NCBI GenBank assembly: GCA_027405735.1
Contig: JAPEHQ010000001.1
Span: 5,580,001-5,644,000, forward strand
Source of the DNA: Mucor racemosus
Lineage: Eukaryota > Mucoromycota > Mucoromycetes > Mucorales > Mucoraceae
Direction: 5' to 3'
Length of the DNA: 64,000 nucleotides
The position numbers were made by a program, and so were the translations under genes. The notes beneath the pieces were generated by a model. The model had not been told where the DNA came from, did not search any database, and saw only the letters and a program-made list of their open reading frames with translations. Positions 12,400 to 24,482 of the stretch are shown here, piece after piece (the stretch's first letter is position 1; each line of letters begins with the position of its first letter).

Positions 12400-13513
12400 A
12401 TGGAAAGAATAAAAAGATTGTTTCATAATTCAGCTAATCAACAACAACAGCAACGTAAAAATAAATCAGATCAAACGGTTGTATCACATTCAAAAAAGAA
12501 ACGGTTTTCAATGATTCTTTTAAAATCTACCATCGATCCGGATCATGAGCAAAAAAAGAGACCTACATCAAAGCACATTTCAAAATCGACCTCATTTTTG
12601 CAATTGCAATCATTTACAAATAACAATGGAGCTATTAAACGAAGTAGATCCATGTTTGGTCAACTTGCGTCATTCAATAAACCAGCAGTAGGAATAGAAG
12701 ATGAGGGAACCACCACAAATAATAATAGTTCAATAACAGAAAGTGTATTCCAAGATTACTATAAAAATGCACCAGAAAGTGATATATTACATACAGCAGC
12801 AGTTTCCATTTCTTCTGCATACAATACAGTCAATAACAATAAGATCTTAACATCGTGTGGCAACCACAATAATCATTTACAGCTTGGAATACAATTTTAT
12901 GAAAAAGGAGAGCTTGAAAATGCAACACATTATTGGCGGTTAGCAGCCGAAGAAAATGAGATTGTAGCTATATTTTTTTATGGTTTAGCGTTAAGGCATG
13001 GTTGGGTAAAGAAATAATGATTTATAAATAGAAATATCGATTTAATATGAAAAACTAGGGATGTAGAAAAAGTCCTGCAATTGCATTGAGATACCTTCAA
13101 AAGACGACTAATGAATTCACTCCAATTGAATTGCAATCGGCCATGTCTCGGCTAGTTAATCCTGCAAAAATAGAACCATTAGCTTGCTCTATATATGAAT
13201 TGGGAGGATTCTTTTGGCATGGTTGGGAGGTAATTACAAGGAGTAAATAAATCTATATTTAATTAAAAAATTAACCTATTTTCAGGTACCAAAAAGTGTC
13301 ACTATAGCAACTTGGTATTTTCAATTAGCTGCCAATATGGGAAATCCGAATGCAATGAATGACTTGGGATTTTGTTTTAAATATGGACATGGTGTAACAA
13401 AAGATGATCATCAAGCTGCTAAATTATATCGAAAAGCTGCTAAACATGGTTTTAGTTTAGAAAATAACTCTTGGATTTGGGATCCTCAATATGATGATGA
13501 AGAAGAACAATAA
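12400..13513 (+). CDS. Sel1-repeat protein
   Basis: Adaptor-type solenoid protein. Fungal relatives include the chitin synthase activator Skt5/Chs4 and Dsf2-like proteins, but the partner here is unknown. Three exons (12400-13005, 13059-13229, 13286-13513) give 334 residues. The first ~150 residues are low-complexity, basic and rich in Ser, Asn and Gln, with possible phosphosites (KRSRSMFGQ). Sel1-like repeats then run to the end: LGIQFYEKGELENATHYWRLAA, a second broken by introns, and FQLAANMGNPNAMNDLGFCF followed by HQAAKLYRKAAKHG. The protein ends in an acidic tail (DDEEEQ). It has few repeats for the family. Splice phases are all consistent (phase 0), and each intron interrupts a repeat. 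Confidence 0.85.
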
Positions 13514-13603
13514 AATCAATTTATATATTCAGGAGTATGTAATTCAAATATAAATACTTTGAATTTGGCCAACATTTACCTTTTTTTTATTTTCTGATTA
13601 AAA

Positions 13604-14022
13604 ATGTTGCCAAAAATCATCTTTTTATTGACAGCAGTTATTTCTATTACAACGGCATCTTCGATTTCGCCCAGAAGATATAATATTCTCGATCGATTAG
13701 CAAATAAAGACATTGACGTTGATAATATTGGTTGTAAATGTATAATGACAGCACCAACTAGACAGAATACAGATTCTACAATGTGCATGTGCTTTAATCG
13801 TAAAGATGGAACAATCAATGATAGCAGTAAATGTAGATCATATACAGGTAATATATGAAATGTATAAATATAAACTTATTAAACATGTAATTAGATACCG
13901 TATTTGGATTTTGTACAGACGTTACAAATGATACAAAATTATGGCAAAAATGCGTTAAATATTACTGCCCTTGTACTGATACAAATATGAATAACCCTCC
14001 TAAAAATAAACTTTATTTCTAA
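13604..14022 (+). CDS. small secreted cysteine-rich protein
   Basis: Hypothetical secreted protein of 123 residues in two exons (13604-13847, 13895-14022). The first ~19 residues (MLPKIIFLLTAVISITTAS) look like a signal peptide, with a hydrophobic core and small residues before the likely cleavage site. A dibasic RR follows at about residue 24. The mature part contains paired cysteines in C-x-C arrangements (CKC, CMC, and CPC near the end) plus single Cys, about ten in all, which suggests disulfide bonding. No known family is recognised. Its stop codon lies only 16 bases from the stop of the convergent YTM1 gene, so the two transcripts probably overlap at their 3' ends. A cell-wall protein, defence peptide or effector-like role would each fit, and none is shown. 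Confidence 0.7.
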
Positions 14023-14038
14023 TTAAATACAATATAAT

Positions 14039-15452
14039 CTAAACCTTTGCTTGATAAATTCTTAATTTTTTATCTTCACCACCGCTAAGAATCTTATTAT
14101 CATCCCAAAAGACACTCAAAACCTTGTCATTTGTCTTTTCTTCAGCATCAACAGTATATAAAGGTTCTCTACTACGAATATCCCAAACACGAACTGTAGA
14201 ATCGTATGAGCCTGTACACAATGCATATTCAGATGTTCTGGACCAAGAAACAGATGAAACCCATGCAGTGTGTCCACGAAGAGTCATTTTTACATTTGTG
14301 CCATCTAGAAAAGAATTAGATATATAATATACAAATACTATTCACTCTATTACCTTCTGATCTAGGGTCCCATAATCTAACTGTATTATCAGAATGACCA
14401 GTTGCAAGTAATTTGGAATATTTAGAATAATCAACATCAAGAACAACCTTTTCACAATTCTTTGTAGTCAAGTTCACTTGTTGTTCAACATCCCAAGAAC
14501 GAATAGAATGATCCCAACCACCGGTATATACAATATTAGCATCTGCTCCATCAAAATCAACAGCATTAACTCCTCCAACATGTCCTTCTAAAGAAACGGC
14601 TTTAGTCTTGATCTTTCTATCAGATTTTTCGCTATTCTTCTTTCTCTTTTTATTTGCAATTTCTTCGCTAGGTTCATTTTCAGTAGGTTCTTTAGTAGAC
14701 CAAATTTTGACTAAACCATCAGCGGAAGCACTAGCAATTTGTTTGCCAGTATAATCAACAGCTACAGATTCAACAGGTCCTTTATGCCCTTTGCATTCAT
14801 ACATGATGCGGTGTGTATCTTCTCCTTCAGTATATTCCCAACCTAATACAGTGTGATCGAGAGAACCAGAGAAAATTGTGTTGTTTTGTCCAAATGCAAC
14901 ACTTTTAACAGCATCGCTATGACCAATCAAGGTACTGATACATTCGCCTGTGGTGTTCCATAATCTAACCATATTATCGTAAGAACCTGTAGCGAATAAT
15001 CCATTAAATCCCTTTACTGAACTAATCCAATCATCGTGTTGATAAGCAGTGAGAGGAATAGGAGGAAGCATTGATTCAACATATTCAATAGTGACGAGAT
15101 TTTCCTATATTTGACAGGTCAGTTTTACATATATAAAATGTAAATTATAAACATACAGTAGAAAGTTGAGAAGCATTTAAATATTCAACAATACTAGTTC
15201 TTAATAATTGACCATCAATCAAGAAATCAAATGGAATAGGTTTTTCTATAATTTGCAAAATTAACAACAAATTCAATGAGATCATAAAATGCAATAAAAA
15301 AAAAATTTACCATTGCTTAATAAACTATTGACAATTTCGGAAAGACCATCCTTTTTAATATTGGAAGGCAATAAAATAGCAGCTTCATTGACTGCATACT
15401 CTGGCTGTTGAGTAGTGAAGCGAACTTGAACTTGCTCTTGTTCTGAAGACAT
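14039..15452 (-). CDS. YTM1: ribosome biogenesis protein YTM1/WDR12
   Basis: WD40 protein of the PeBoW (Nop7-Erb1-Ytm1) complex, needed for 60S ribosomal subunit assembly in the nucleolus. Four exons (15452-15311, 15245-15157, 15104-14354, 14304-14039) give 415 residues, close to the usual family size. The N-terminus is an NLE domain (VQVRFTTQQPEYAVNEAAILLP to YLNASQL), which is the Rea1/Midasin contact in known homologues. The WD repeats follow: YDNMVRLWNT, LDHTVLGWEY, ADGLVKIWST, WDHSIRSWDV, SDNTVRLWDP, YDSTVRVWDI and EDKKLRIYQ. A lysine-rich loop (KKRKKNSEKSDRK) between blades is also typical of Ytm1. The gene is divergent from SPC24 over a 209-base shared promoter. Confidence 0.95.
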
Positions 15453-15661
15453 TTTTTTGTTGATAAAAAATACAAAGGTATAAAACCTTTTTTCCCTAAA
15501 GCTTTCATAGAAAGAAAACTTTTGTGGCTTATTGAGACACACAGCACTTGCTACTTTTAATTGGCACGGCAAATAGTCAATCTATTCTTCAATTGAAGCT
15601 TGTCACCTTTGTCCTCCTGCTTCTGCCCCTCTTTTCTCAATAAACAATATTGATAGTACAA
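15453..15661. promoter_or_regulatory. shared divergent promoter of YTM1 and SPC24
   Basis: Only 209 bases separate the two start codons, so both promoters must lie here. A GGTATAAAACC element at about 15477-15487 reads as a TATA-like box, and the SPC24 side is pyrimidine-rich (CCTCCTGCTTCTGCCCCTC). Which gene uses the box is not resolved. Confidence 0.5.
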
Positions 15662-16418
15662 ATGATTTACGAGAATTCCAACCAATTGATAAAAGACATT
15701 GAGAAATGTATACAAGAAGCTTCGAGAAAAAATCCATTTGAATATCTAGATCAAGCTAAACAAATACGAAAAGAATCTGAAGAAAAAATGCGAAAGATTA
15801 TTCAAACAAAAAGAGATGAAATTATAGGTATAAAAGCATATATTCATGTGAGACTTACCACAGGTATTGACTTTATATATCAGAATTAAAAAACGAATCA
15901 GGCAATCTTGAACTCGAAGAATCCACAATCACCAAAACTTACAATACTGTAAATGAGGAATATGCTCAAAACGAGACAGAGTTAAAGAGACAAGAAGCGC
16001 TACAAGCAATAGAAATAGCAGAAATCGATCAATTGAGGGAAGAAATACGTTTAATGGAATCAGAACTAAGTGAATTAGAAGGCCCAGAGACCTCGTTAGC
16101 AGCTGTTCCTCCAAACGAGTATGTTGTATTGATATTAACTGACGTTTTAATTAAATACTGATGCTTTTTCGTAGACTTCGATTGATGCTTTACCGTGGTC
16201 TAGGCGTATCAACAGGCGATTTAAGCGAATCAACTATGATTGAAAATAACATGGCCGAAACCATTGTACTTAGTAAGTAGAACAGGTGAATACTAAAATT
16301 AATATTAAACGTTATTATTGTAGCTACATCTGATGGGCATGATATTCTCACAATGGGATTAAATCAATACGGTATCGATTATCTCTCAAGCCAAGTTTGG
16401 GAATTCATATCAAAATGA
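15662..16418 (+). CDS. SPC24: kinetochore protein SPC24
   Basis: Subunit of the NDC80 complex, which links kinetochores to spindle microtubules. Four exons (15662-15827, 15884-16118, 16175-16272, 16324-16418) give 197 residues, very near fungal Spc24 length. The first ~125 residues are charged and helical, with a likely coiled coil (TYNTVNEEYAQNETELKRQE, EEIRLMESELSELEG). The C-terminal globular domain has the Spc24 pattern LRLMLYRGLGV, then MAETIVLSTSDGHDILTM and a terminal LSSQVWEFI. The assignment rests on architecture, size and the RLMLYRGLG motif. An (AC)n microsatellite begins within ten bases of the stop codon. Confidence 0.88.
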
Positions 16419-16421
16419 AAT

Positions 16422-16446
<25 letters not shown>
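16422..16446. repeat. (AC)n microsatellite
   Basis: A perfect dinucleotide run directly downstream of the SPC24 stop, in its presumed 3' UTR, followed by an imperfect (TA) stretch. Confidence 0.95.
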
Positions 16447-16453
<7 letters not shown>

Positions 16454-17105
16454 AAACATATATATTTTACATACCTTACCGCTTCACATATATCGGATCA
16501 TACATATATATTTATAACATTGAATATTAATTACTTTTAGAGGTACTTTTATAAGCAACCCCACTGGAGTTGTACAAACTAATGATATGCGAAAAGCTCT
16601 AATTTGTTCTTTTTTTCTAATCTTTGATTGTTGTTTTCTAAAATATAATGCGAGCAAATAAAACTGAACATTATCTTTTACTTTAACATATTATTTCATT
16701 TAGTACAACAAATTTACAAGGCTTAGTGGGAGCTTTCAGTTGATCTATATCCAATATGTTTTATCGCCAGTTGAATTTTCTGTTCAACTTGTTCATAAAA
16801 CCCATAAAAGAAGGCATTATTACCAATTTTTGGAAAAATAAAAATGCAAGTAATATTATGAAATGCTCGAAATTACATCCGAATTACGAAAATGCTTGAA
16901 AAAATTCGGCACTATGCCTATACCTGGAATTGAGGGTTTAAAATGTAATAGTTTGATAAGATTATTCTTTCTATGAATAAGATATCTGTATCCATACCTC
17001 TCAATTGAATCGAATTGCGTCAAACCTCCAAAGAAGATATATATTCTCTCTATGGGCCATCGATATCTGCCATAAAATAAAAGAGCTAATACTATATTAT
17101 AATTG

Positions 17106-18430
17106 GACTGGCCTAACATTGGCCAAATTAACTTAAAATCGATTATAAAAAATTAAACACCTAAATTAAGGTGTTAATTTTTTGTGTTCACAAGATAGAT
17201 CCAACGGAAAGCTACTCTGCATTTTTTGTTTCAGCGAAAAATATTGATTTTCTGTCGAGATAATCAAAATAATAGGGAAATGTTACAGCTTAAAATCTAG
17301 GAATGGGCTTCGATTCGAGTTTGAATCGAGTTTTAACGGAAACGGCCATTCGATTCGAGTTGGAAAACGGCCCGTTCTTTTGTAACCCAGATAAAAAACG
17401 GGGTGGGAGCAAGTATTGGTTTGCCTTAAGGAGGCTGTTAATAGCAACCTTGTCAAGTTAATATGGGATTATGAATCGATAATAGCATATTTGACAGTTT
17501 CACAACTTGAAGTATTTTTTCAATCCTGTTTTCGAGCTTAGCTAACAAAAAAAGAAAAGAAGAAACTCGAATACCCTCATTCGAGTTTGCATAAAAAACG
17601 GCCCGTTAAAGCAGTCAAACTCGGTTAACCGTAATACGATGCGTTGTTTGTGAAATCCTATTAAAATCTATGCTAACTGGGTTCCAAATCGATTTGTTGT
17701 CGAATTGATCAATAAATGATTCAAAAAACAAAATCGTTTAATGGCTCATGAACTGCAAAGTAAGGCGGCATAGCATATTAAATGGTTTTTGTAAAGTTTT
17801 AAATTCTGCATTCATTTAAATAAAATTCAGACAAATGTTGCACATTAAATGTTGCATAAAATGCAGTTGAAAGTTTGAAAGTTTTTTGAAAATACACATC
17901 ACTTTTTATAAGCAATTTTTAGATATAAATAATGGAAATAATGCATAAAAACATTATCTATCGATTGAGCCATTGCTGACTCTTCTAGCTGCAGTTTTCG
18001 TAGAGAAAACAAGATTTTTGTCAATTTTTTTTTCAAATTCAGAATTTAGGATAAGGGTATACAAGAGAAAAATTGAAGCTAGAAATGAAGGTATCTCTGT
18101 CTACATTTTTGAGGATATCTCCACGAAAAATTAATATTTTGAAAAAAACTAAATTGGATCCGAGAGAGCTCAGCGAGCTTAATGACATGAATGTAAAAAA
18201 ATTGTTGCTCAATTTAACCAATATTTTGAAACCTACTATAGAAATGCCAAAAAATGAAAAAAAAATAAAAATGCTCAAAATTTTTTTATATTGAAATATG
18301 TTATAGAACACTCTAAAACAAGTAAGTTTTATTATTAGAAAGTGTTAGTACAGCTTAATTTTTTGCAGAGATATTAAAGTTCAAAGTTTTGAATTTTTCA
18401 AGCAGAGGAGGAGAGGCTTCTGTTTGAAAA
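17106..18430 (+). repeat. repeat R1, copy 2, interrupted by a hAT MITE
   Basis: This copy is more diverged than those in the two composite blocks. Its left end has the GACTGGCCTAACATTGGCC form also seen, as CACTGGCC, at 30908 and, inverted, at 54257. It is split by the MITE at 17298-17660. R1 sequence ending in TTACAGCTTAAAATC resumes after the MITE as CTAACTGGGTTCCAAAT, which matches the uninterrupted copies. It stands alone, without the internal region of the composite blocks. Confidence 0.85.
17298..17660 (+). mobile_element. non-autonomous hAT MITE, copy A (363 bp)
   Basis: The element starts TAGGAATGGGC and ends GAAATCCTA, so its tips are short inverted repeats (TAGGA). It is flanked by a perfect 8-bp target duplication, TTAAAATC, at 17290-17297 and 17661-17668. 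A TAGG tip with an 8-bp duplication is the signature of the hAT superfamily. Subterminal regions carry repeated ATTCGAGTT and AACGGCC motifs in both orientations, probable transposase-binding sites. It has no coding capacity. Copy B at 35460 has the same length and nearly the same sequence. Confidence 0.92.
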
Positions 18431-20178
18431 TTGTGCTTTAATCCTTCAAAAACAGCTATTAGCAAATGAAATCAGGATATCTTATTTGTATATTTACTGC
18501 GCATAATGTGCAACTTCAAAATTCAATTTCCAACCATTATTTGATTTTATAAAAATTTCCAAAGAATATTTGAAACAAGCCATACAACATAGTTTAAACA
18601 AGTGCGCGTTTTCATTTTCCCATTTCTACAGCAGCTCGGGGAGGCTGAATCTTTGAAATTCTGTGGATCGACATTAGACGTACCTACCATTTATATCTCT
18701 ATCTGTTTAATTTAACTGAAATACATTGAACGCCAACATTGTACTTGATGGAAAGCCTTCTTGCTTTGATGCGAGCCAACACAAATAATGTAATACTAGT
18801 TTAGCAGTTGGTAGTGATATACAAAACAACATCTCGTTTTCCTCGTCTTGGCCGTTGGTAACTAAATAGAAACAAATATAATTTAGAAACTAAATAGAAT
18901 AACATTGATCTGATCAGAATTAAGAATCGCCGAATTACTAATTTAGAACATCTGTCAAACCATGATGTTCAACATGCAAATCAAGCAAGATTGTCATATT
19001 TCATTCATCTATCATCATGCTATTATTGAATGATAGAAGCATCATTCCATTAGATCTTATCGCACAATCCCAATAACCATATAAACCCATATTTAATTCA
19101 TTCTAATAAACGGTACTTTTTACGTTGATTTTAATTTACAAAGTTTCGATAAATCAAACATGAGTTTATTTCTTCATCCAAATCAAGTAGTAGATACTAT
19201 ACATACTTTTATAATTACCAATTTATCTGCAGGTAGATATCGACTTTAGACCAAAAAGCATTGATTATTATAACGTAGATGATGGAACAACATGACTAAG
19301 ACTTGGATGCTTTTTTTGTTCGAGAAAAATATTATAACGAGCTCTAACAATAGGAAAAACATGTACTTGTGCCTGCTACTTGATTTCAGTTTATAAAAAA
19401 TATTGGTCTTTTTGTTGTAGTTTAAAAAGAAAAATAATCCTAAATCAGTCGATCTTGTATGTTACAAGCATAAATTTACAAAGGCATAAATAGTTTTAGT
19501 GTTGCCAAACAGGTTGTTGTCGTTGTTCCCATTTGGTCCCCGAAAGAAGAGCATGTCGATCTGATTATCTTAGTTATATAGTCAAAATAATATCAGAAAG
19601 AAAGGATTATTATTGTTTATTATTACAAAGCAAAATACTATTTTAAATACTAGTTTACAGCCACTAATCCTTCTGTGTTTTAACCTTTTTGGTGAGACGT
19701 TCTACAACCTTCTTAAGCTTGAACACCCGTTTCATATCTGTATTCAACCTTTTGACAAATCCAGGCACATCTATATCTTGCACAACGACAAACATGGGCA
19801 GAACTCTTTCAAACCCCAAATTTCAAATTGATATATTTCGTCAATAAGAAAATTGTGTTGAATCAGAGTAACTCACATTTGCTTTAAATTACTCGAATTA
19901 TTTTCGTTATTACTTATATTATGATTGATATACTTTAGTAGTACATTGACTAAAAAACCTTGATCTCATTGCTCTGCTCATCTGGGCTGCCTAATCTGAT
20001 AGTTTTTTTATTTTGCCCATCTGTGCAGATTATTACGCCCATGGGAAGCATAGTTCTGCAAAAAAGAAAAACAAAAAAAAAAAAACAGGATCTACGATTA
20101 TAAAACTTTAATATGTAATAAAACATTGAAAAACAAGAAGATTTAGCTTAAAAGCTTTTATTTGCAGGCTTCTTATTA
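18431..20178. other. intergenic, nothing recognised
   Basis: AT-rich sequence with no recognisable coding exon, RNA gene or clear repeat boundary. Short open frames (for example at 19613-19831) have no family features. Confidence 0.4.
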
Positions 20179-21057
20179 AAATCTCGAGATATTTGGCATC
20201 TTAGATTGAGTTTTTAAGCGAAGGAAAACAAACATTTCACTTTTGAAGCCTTTATACTCGCTGAGAAATTAACATGGATAGAAATAAGTCTTTTGTCAAT
20301 ATTCTTCAGCATCTCAAGTATAGCCCTACATTTTATATTTCCTGATTATCTATTGAAATGGGGGCACGCTCCGATTTTGAATATCACCATATAAAATTGT
20401 ATAATCAGATATGCACATGCAACTGAGCTTGAATCCAAAAAGTGTTCAAATGGAAAAAAAATCCAAAAAAATCCAAAAAAATCCTTGCATGTTGAATTAC
20501 TCACAAAAATGCATAGTAAGCTGAACTAGCGTATTAAATATCCTGGGTTCAGTTTTTAATTTTGAATCGAACTGTGTAGGTTTTAAAAATGTTTTTCTCA
20601 TAACATTTCTAGTAAATTTAATATCAAATTTGAACGGTTTTTGATCAAAAAGTACCCTTTATTCAAATGCAACCCTAAAATGTTTTACTTTTACGTTATG
20701 CGCAACAAAATTATCTACAGAATGAGTATTTATACGTAGCTGTAGCCCTATTTTTCGTGGGGATATACATTTTTTTGATCTTTTTTTTGTAAAACTGAAA
20801 TTTTTTCCTTGTATATCCTCGCCCAAAATGAATCCTTTTTTATATCAGCAAAAATCAATCATTCAATCTCAATTTTCTCGACCAAAAATCAATATCTTTT
20901 GACGAGGTGAAATTTGTTAGATAGGCGCTAACGAGTACTATCCTATAATTCTAGTTTTGCATACCAGTCATCCCTTCATGGATCTCTATAACAGAAAAAG
21001 TGCTCTCACAAAATTTATAAAAAAATAAAAAAGTCTTCACAGCCATCCAAAACCTAA
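20179..21057 (+). repeat. repeat R2, copy 1
   Basis: An ~879-base unit, repeated directly at 23603-24482. It starts near AATCTCGAGATATTTGG and ends near GTCTTCACAGCCATCC. It contains a threefold AAAAAAATCC tandem at about 20455-20486. From about 20330 onward the two copies are almost identical, while the first ~150 bases differ much more. It shares the short motif GCGCAACAAAATTATCTA with R1, so a distant relation is possible. Confidence 0.85.
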
Positions 21058-22850
21058 CTATTCTGATAGAGAATGAAAAATAAAGTAGACTTTACTTAAT
21101 AACCATCATTGCAATACCTTAGTATTTTCTTGTCTTATTTTCATTTCAAATGCGCTTTCTCAATTTTAAGCTGGCCATTTCTGCATTATTCAAATTTATG
21201 AAACAATCACTATAGTAACCATCCTTTCTTCATTTAATAAAATTTGTAGTCAGGACAATGTTGAATAGGATGACAATTTTAATAATTGTGTTGTAATAAC
21301 AAATGGACACAAAAATAAATATATAATCGTTGATAAAAGTTATTCTATGGATAAGGTTTGGGCTTGTTTTCGAACCCTAAAGATGTTATACAAAGGAAAA
21401 AATACACATGTTCTTTAACGTGCAGCCTTTTAGTTCGAGTTTTGCTGTTATCAAGATTGGGTATTTAACATGTTTGAATAGATAGAATCCATGTAAAAGC
21501 CATTTTCATGTTAGTATTTTTAAAAGGAAAAGGAGATATGTTTAAAGATGAAGGGGGATAAATTAAACATTTTATGAACCCTGTTAATTATGATGTGTGT
21601 GTTAAAATGGAAGAAAACCGTGAAAACTTTACAACAAGGAAACAACAGAGTCTTTATAGCTTTATAATAATACAAAATCTTTATTAAAATAATTTATATC
21701 TGAAATAATATTGCCAAAAGAAAGTAAATCAAACGATTTTGGTTCTTTATAGATACACCTACAACAGGGATACACACTTACTACATCAACCGGCCCGGAG
21801 AAGATCCTCTATCCTCTAGTTCAACATTCGTCACAACATAACTATAACCTTTTCCATCACCACCAGCACTGCAAAATATTATCTAATCCTAATCAAAAAT
21901 ACCATAATACTTCTCATATCTCAAAAAAATTCGTAAACAAAATGTTGTAAGCATTAAAATCAAAATTCGAACTACTATCATATTTAACCCTTTCAGCTCA
22001 ACAAATTAAAAAGATTGAAGCTAAAAGAAAAAAAAATTAGATGCACAGCTCATTTATAAACCCCTGAGTGTGGTTTAAAGAAAATATGTTTTCTATTATC
22101 CTAAATTTGAACACTGTATGTGATCCACATTTTTGCCAATGGTCATCCTTCCAAAAAAAAATGCCGAGCAATCTCCGGACGCAGCCATCTAATCATTTTT
22201 CCAGGCTGCCAATTTCTAGAAAAAAATTACCGGACAGTCCGGACGCGGCCATTTAAATACATATCTCAAGCAGCTGTGAGATGCAGGTATCGAAATTTCA
22301 TACAAAAATTAAGGTTCGTCGAATGTATAACTAATTATTCAAAGGCTTATTTTATCTTCTGTTTAATGTAAAGTGTAAAATACCACATACAGTATTAGTC
22401 AAATAAAACGAGGTTTAAATTAGGAAGTATAATAAAATGGTACGACTAGATTCGAAAAAAGTCTACAAAATCAAAAATTTTCAAGGATTTATAAAAGTAA
22501 AATATACGTGATCTTCATTTAATTTCAATATATATATATATATATCAATATTGTTATTTTTTATTCGAAAAGGGTTTCATTATAAACTGTTTTCATATTT
22601 CTAAGCGAAAAAGAAAGCGGTTATTTTGAAAATTCATAAAAAATTTCATTTTTTAAAGTTTACACAGAGGCAAGCAGACATTTCACTATTTTTGCACTAC
22701 TTGCAACATTTGCTCTTTACCATTAAAAAAATACGAACATACCACCTACAGGGAAAACGAGGTAATACGTATTATAATTCCAGTGCAGGTTATTATTATA
22801 GTAATTTGTAAGATAATGAACCTTTTGAGTTATACAGTACCCCTGTCCTT
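21058..22850. other. intergenic, nothing recognised
   Basis: AT-rich spacer between the two R2 copies. It holds a (TA)n run at about 22526-22546 and two short CCGGACGC(A/G)GCCAT direct repeats near 22176 and 22240. No gene is supported. Confidence 0.4.
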
Positions 22851-22889
22851 TGTAGCCTCACCATGTGTATTTTGGCGCATGGTGTCGTA

Positions 22890-23600
22890 TGAGATCAGAC
22901 TATATAGTCAAAGCAAGACAATGCTCTAGCTGTTTGGAGCTATTTACTAACGTCCGCCAAATGTCCGAGCCCAACAAGCGAGCACAAGCAGTTTCAGCAA
23001 GCATTTGCCAAGTCTAAAATATTTCAAAGTTACTCATCAAGTAAACCCGAGCCTAAGCAACCGCTCGCCGAGCAGTTGTATATCGAGCATTTTCAGTTTT
23101 GAAAGCAAGTAATCAAGTATAAATCAAACATTATCTAATTTTTCAAAAAACCAAGCAAGTCAAGCAAGTTGAGTACGAGCATACTGTATAAGCAATCGAT
23201 AAAATTGGGGGTGCAGGCGCAAGCATTATACTGTATATTTTTAGTCTGATATTGGCTCAAAATGTTATGCATTTTGACATTTTTAAAGCTAAAATTACGT
23301 AAATTAAATAAATTGGCGCTGTGCTACATGCTTGATTACTTGATTTGAAAGCAGGCTAACAATCAGGTTTACGTGCAAGCAAGTATATTTCAATTTGAAG
23401 CATTTTGAGCAAACATACAAGCAAGCTTTTTTCAATGTTTTCATCGAGCGCCAAGCAGGAAATTATTAAAAAAAATTAATCAAGCACGCCAAAGCAAGTA
23501 ATTACCCTAAAAAAGCGCAATTCAAGTGAGCCCAAGCATAGAGCTCACTCGCTTGCTTATGCTCCCACTACTCGATTGCAACCATTATGTGCAAGCTTAT
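22890..23600. repeat. CAAGC/GAGC-motif-rich segment
   Basis: About 700 bases unusually dense in CAAGC, AAGCAAG and GAGC words, mostly on the plus strand and ending with reverse-complement words (CTCGCTTGCTTATGCTCCCA). Clustered short motifs of this kind resemble the subterminal repeats of hAT-type transposons. I could not find matching tips or a target duplication, so the nature is unresolved. It abuts R2 copy 2. Confidence 0.45.
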
Positions 23601-23602
23601 TC

Positions 23603-24482
23603 AAATCTCGAGATATTTGACATTTTAGGTTGTCATTTTAAGCTGGAGAAAAGCAAGTGTTTCACGTTTGAAGCCTTTATACTCGCTGAAAAATAAAAAT
23701 GAATAGAAATAACTTTTTTATCAGTATTCTGTAGCATCTCAAGTATAGCCCTACATTTTATATTTCCTGATTATCTATTGAAATGGGGACACGCTCCGAT
23801 TTTGAATATCACCATATAAAATTGTATAATCAGATATGCACATGCAACTGAGCTTGAATCCAAAAAGTGTTCAAATGGAAAAAAAATCCAAAAAAATCCA
23901 AAAAAATCCTTGCATGTTGAATTACTCACAAAAATGCATAGTAAGCTGAACTAGCGTATTAAATATCCTGGGTTCAGTTTTTAATTTTGAATCGAACTGT
24001 GTAGGTTTTAAAAATGTTTTTCTCATAACATTTCTAGTAAATTTAATATCAAATTTGAACGGTTTTTGATCAAAAAGTACCCTTTATTCAAATGCAACCC
24101 TAAAATGTTTTACTTTTACGTTATGCGCAACAAAATTATCTACAGAATGAGTATTTATACGTAGCTGTAGCCCTATTTTTCGTGGGGATATACATTTTTT
24201 TGATCTTTTTTTTGTAAAACTGAAATTTTTTCCTTGTATATCCTCGCCCAAAATGAATCCTTTTTTATATCAGCAAAAATCAATCATTCAATCGCAATTT
24301 TCTCGACCAAAAATCAATATTTTTTGACGAGATAAAATTTGTTAGATAGGCGCTAATGAGTACTATCCTATGATTCTAGTTTTGCATACCAGTCATCCCT
24401 TAATGAATCTCTATAACAGAAAAAGTGCTCTCACAAAATTTATAAAAAAATAAAAAAGTCTTCACAACGATCCAAATCCTAG
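23603..24482 (+). repeat. repeat R2, copy 2
   Basis: Direct copy of 20179-21057, including the AAAAAAATCC tandem at about 23876-23908. It differs from copy 1 by scattered substitutions in the right two-thirds and more strongly at the left end. It joins repeat R3 on its right side. Confidence 0.85.

Noticed and set aside
20455..20486. AAAAAAATCC tandem as a possible CRISPR-like array
   Set aside because: Only three 10-base units with no spacers, inside a dispersed repeat of a fungal genome.
22850..22885. CACCATG...CATGGTG small inverted repeat near 22.86 kb
   Set aside because: Seven-base arms are expected by chance at this scale, and there is no other supporting feature.
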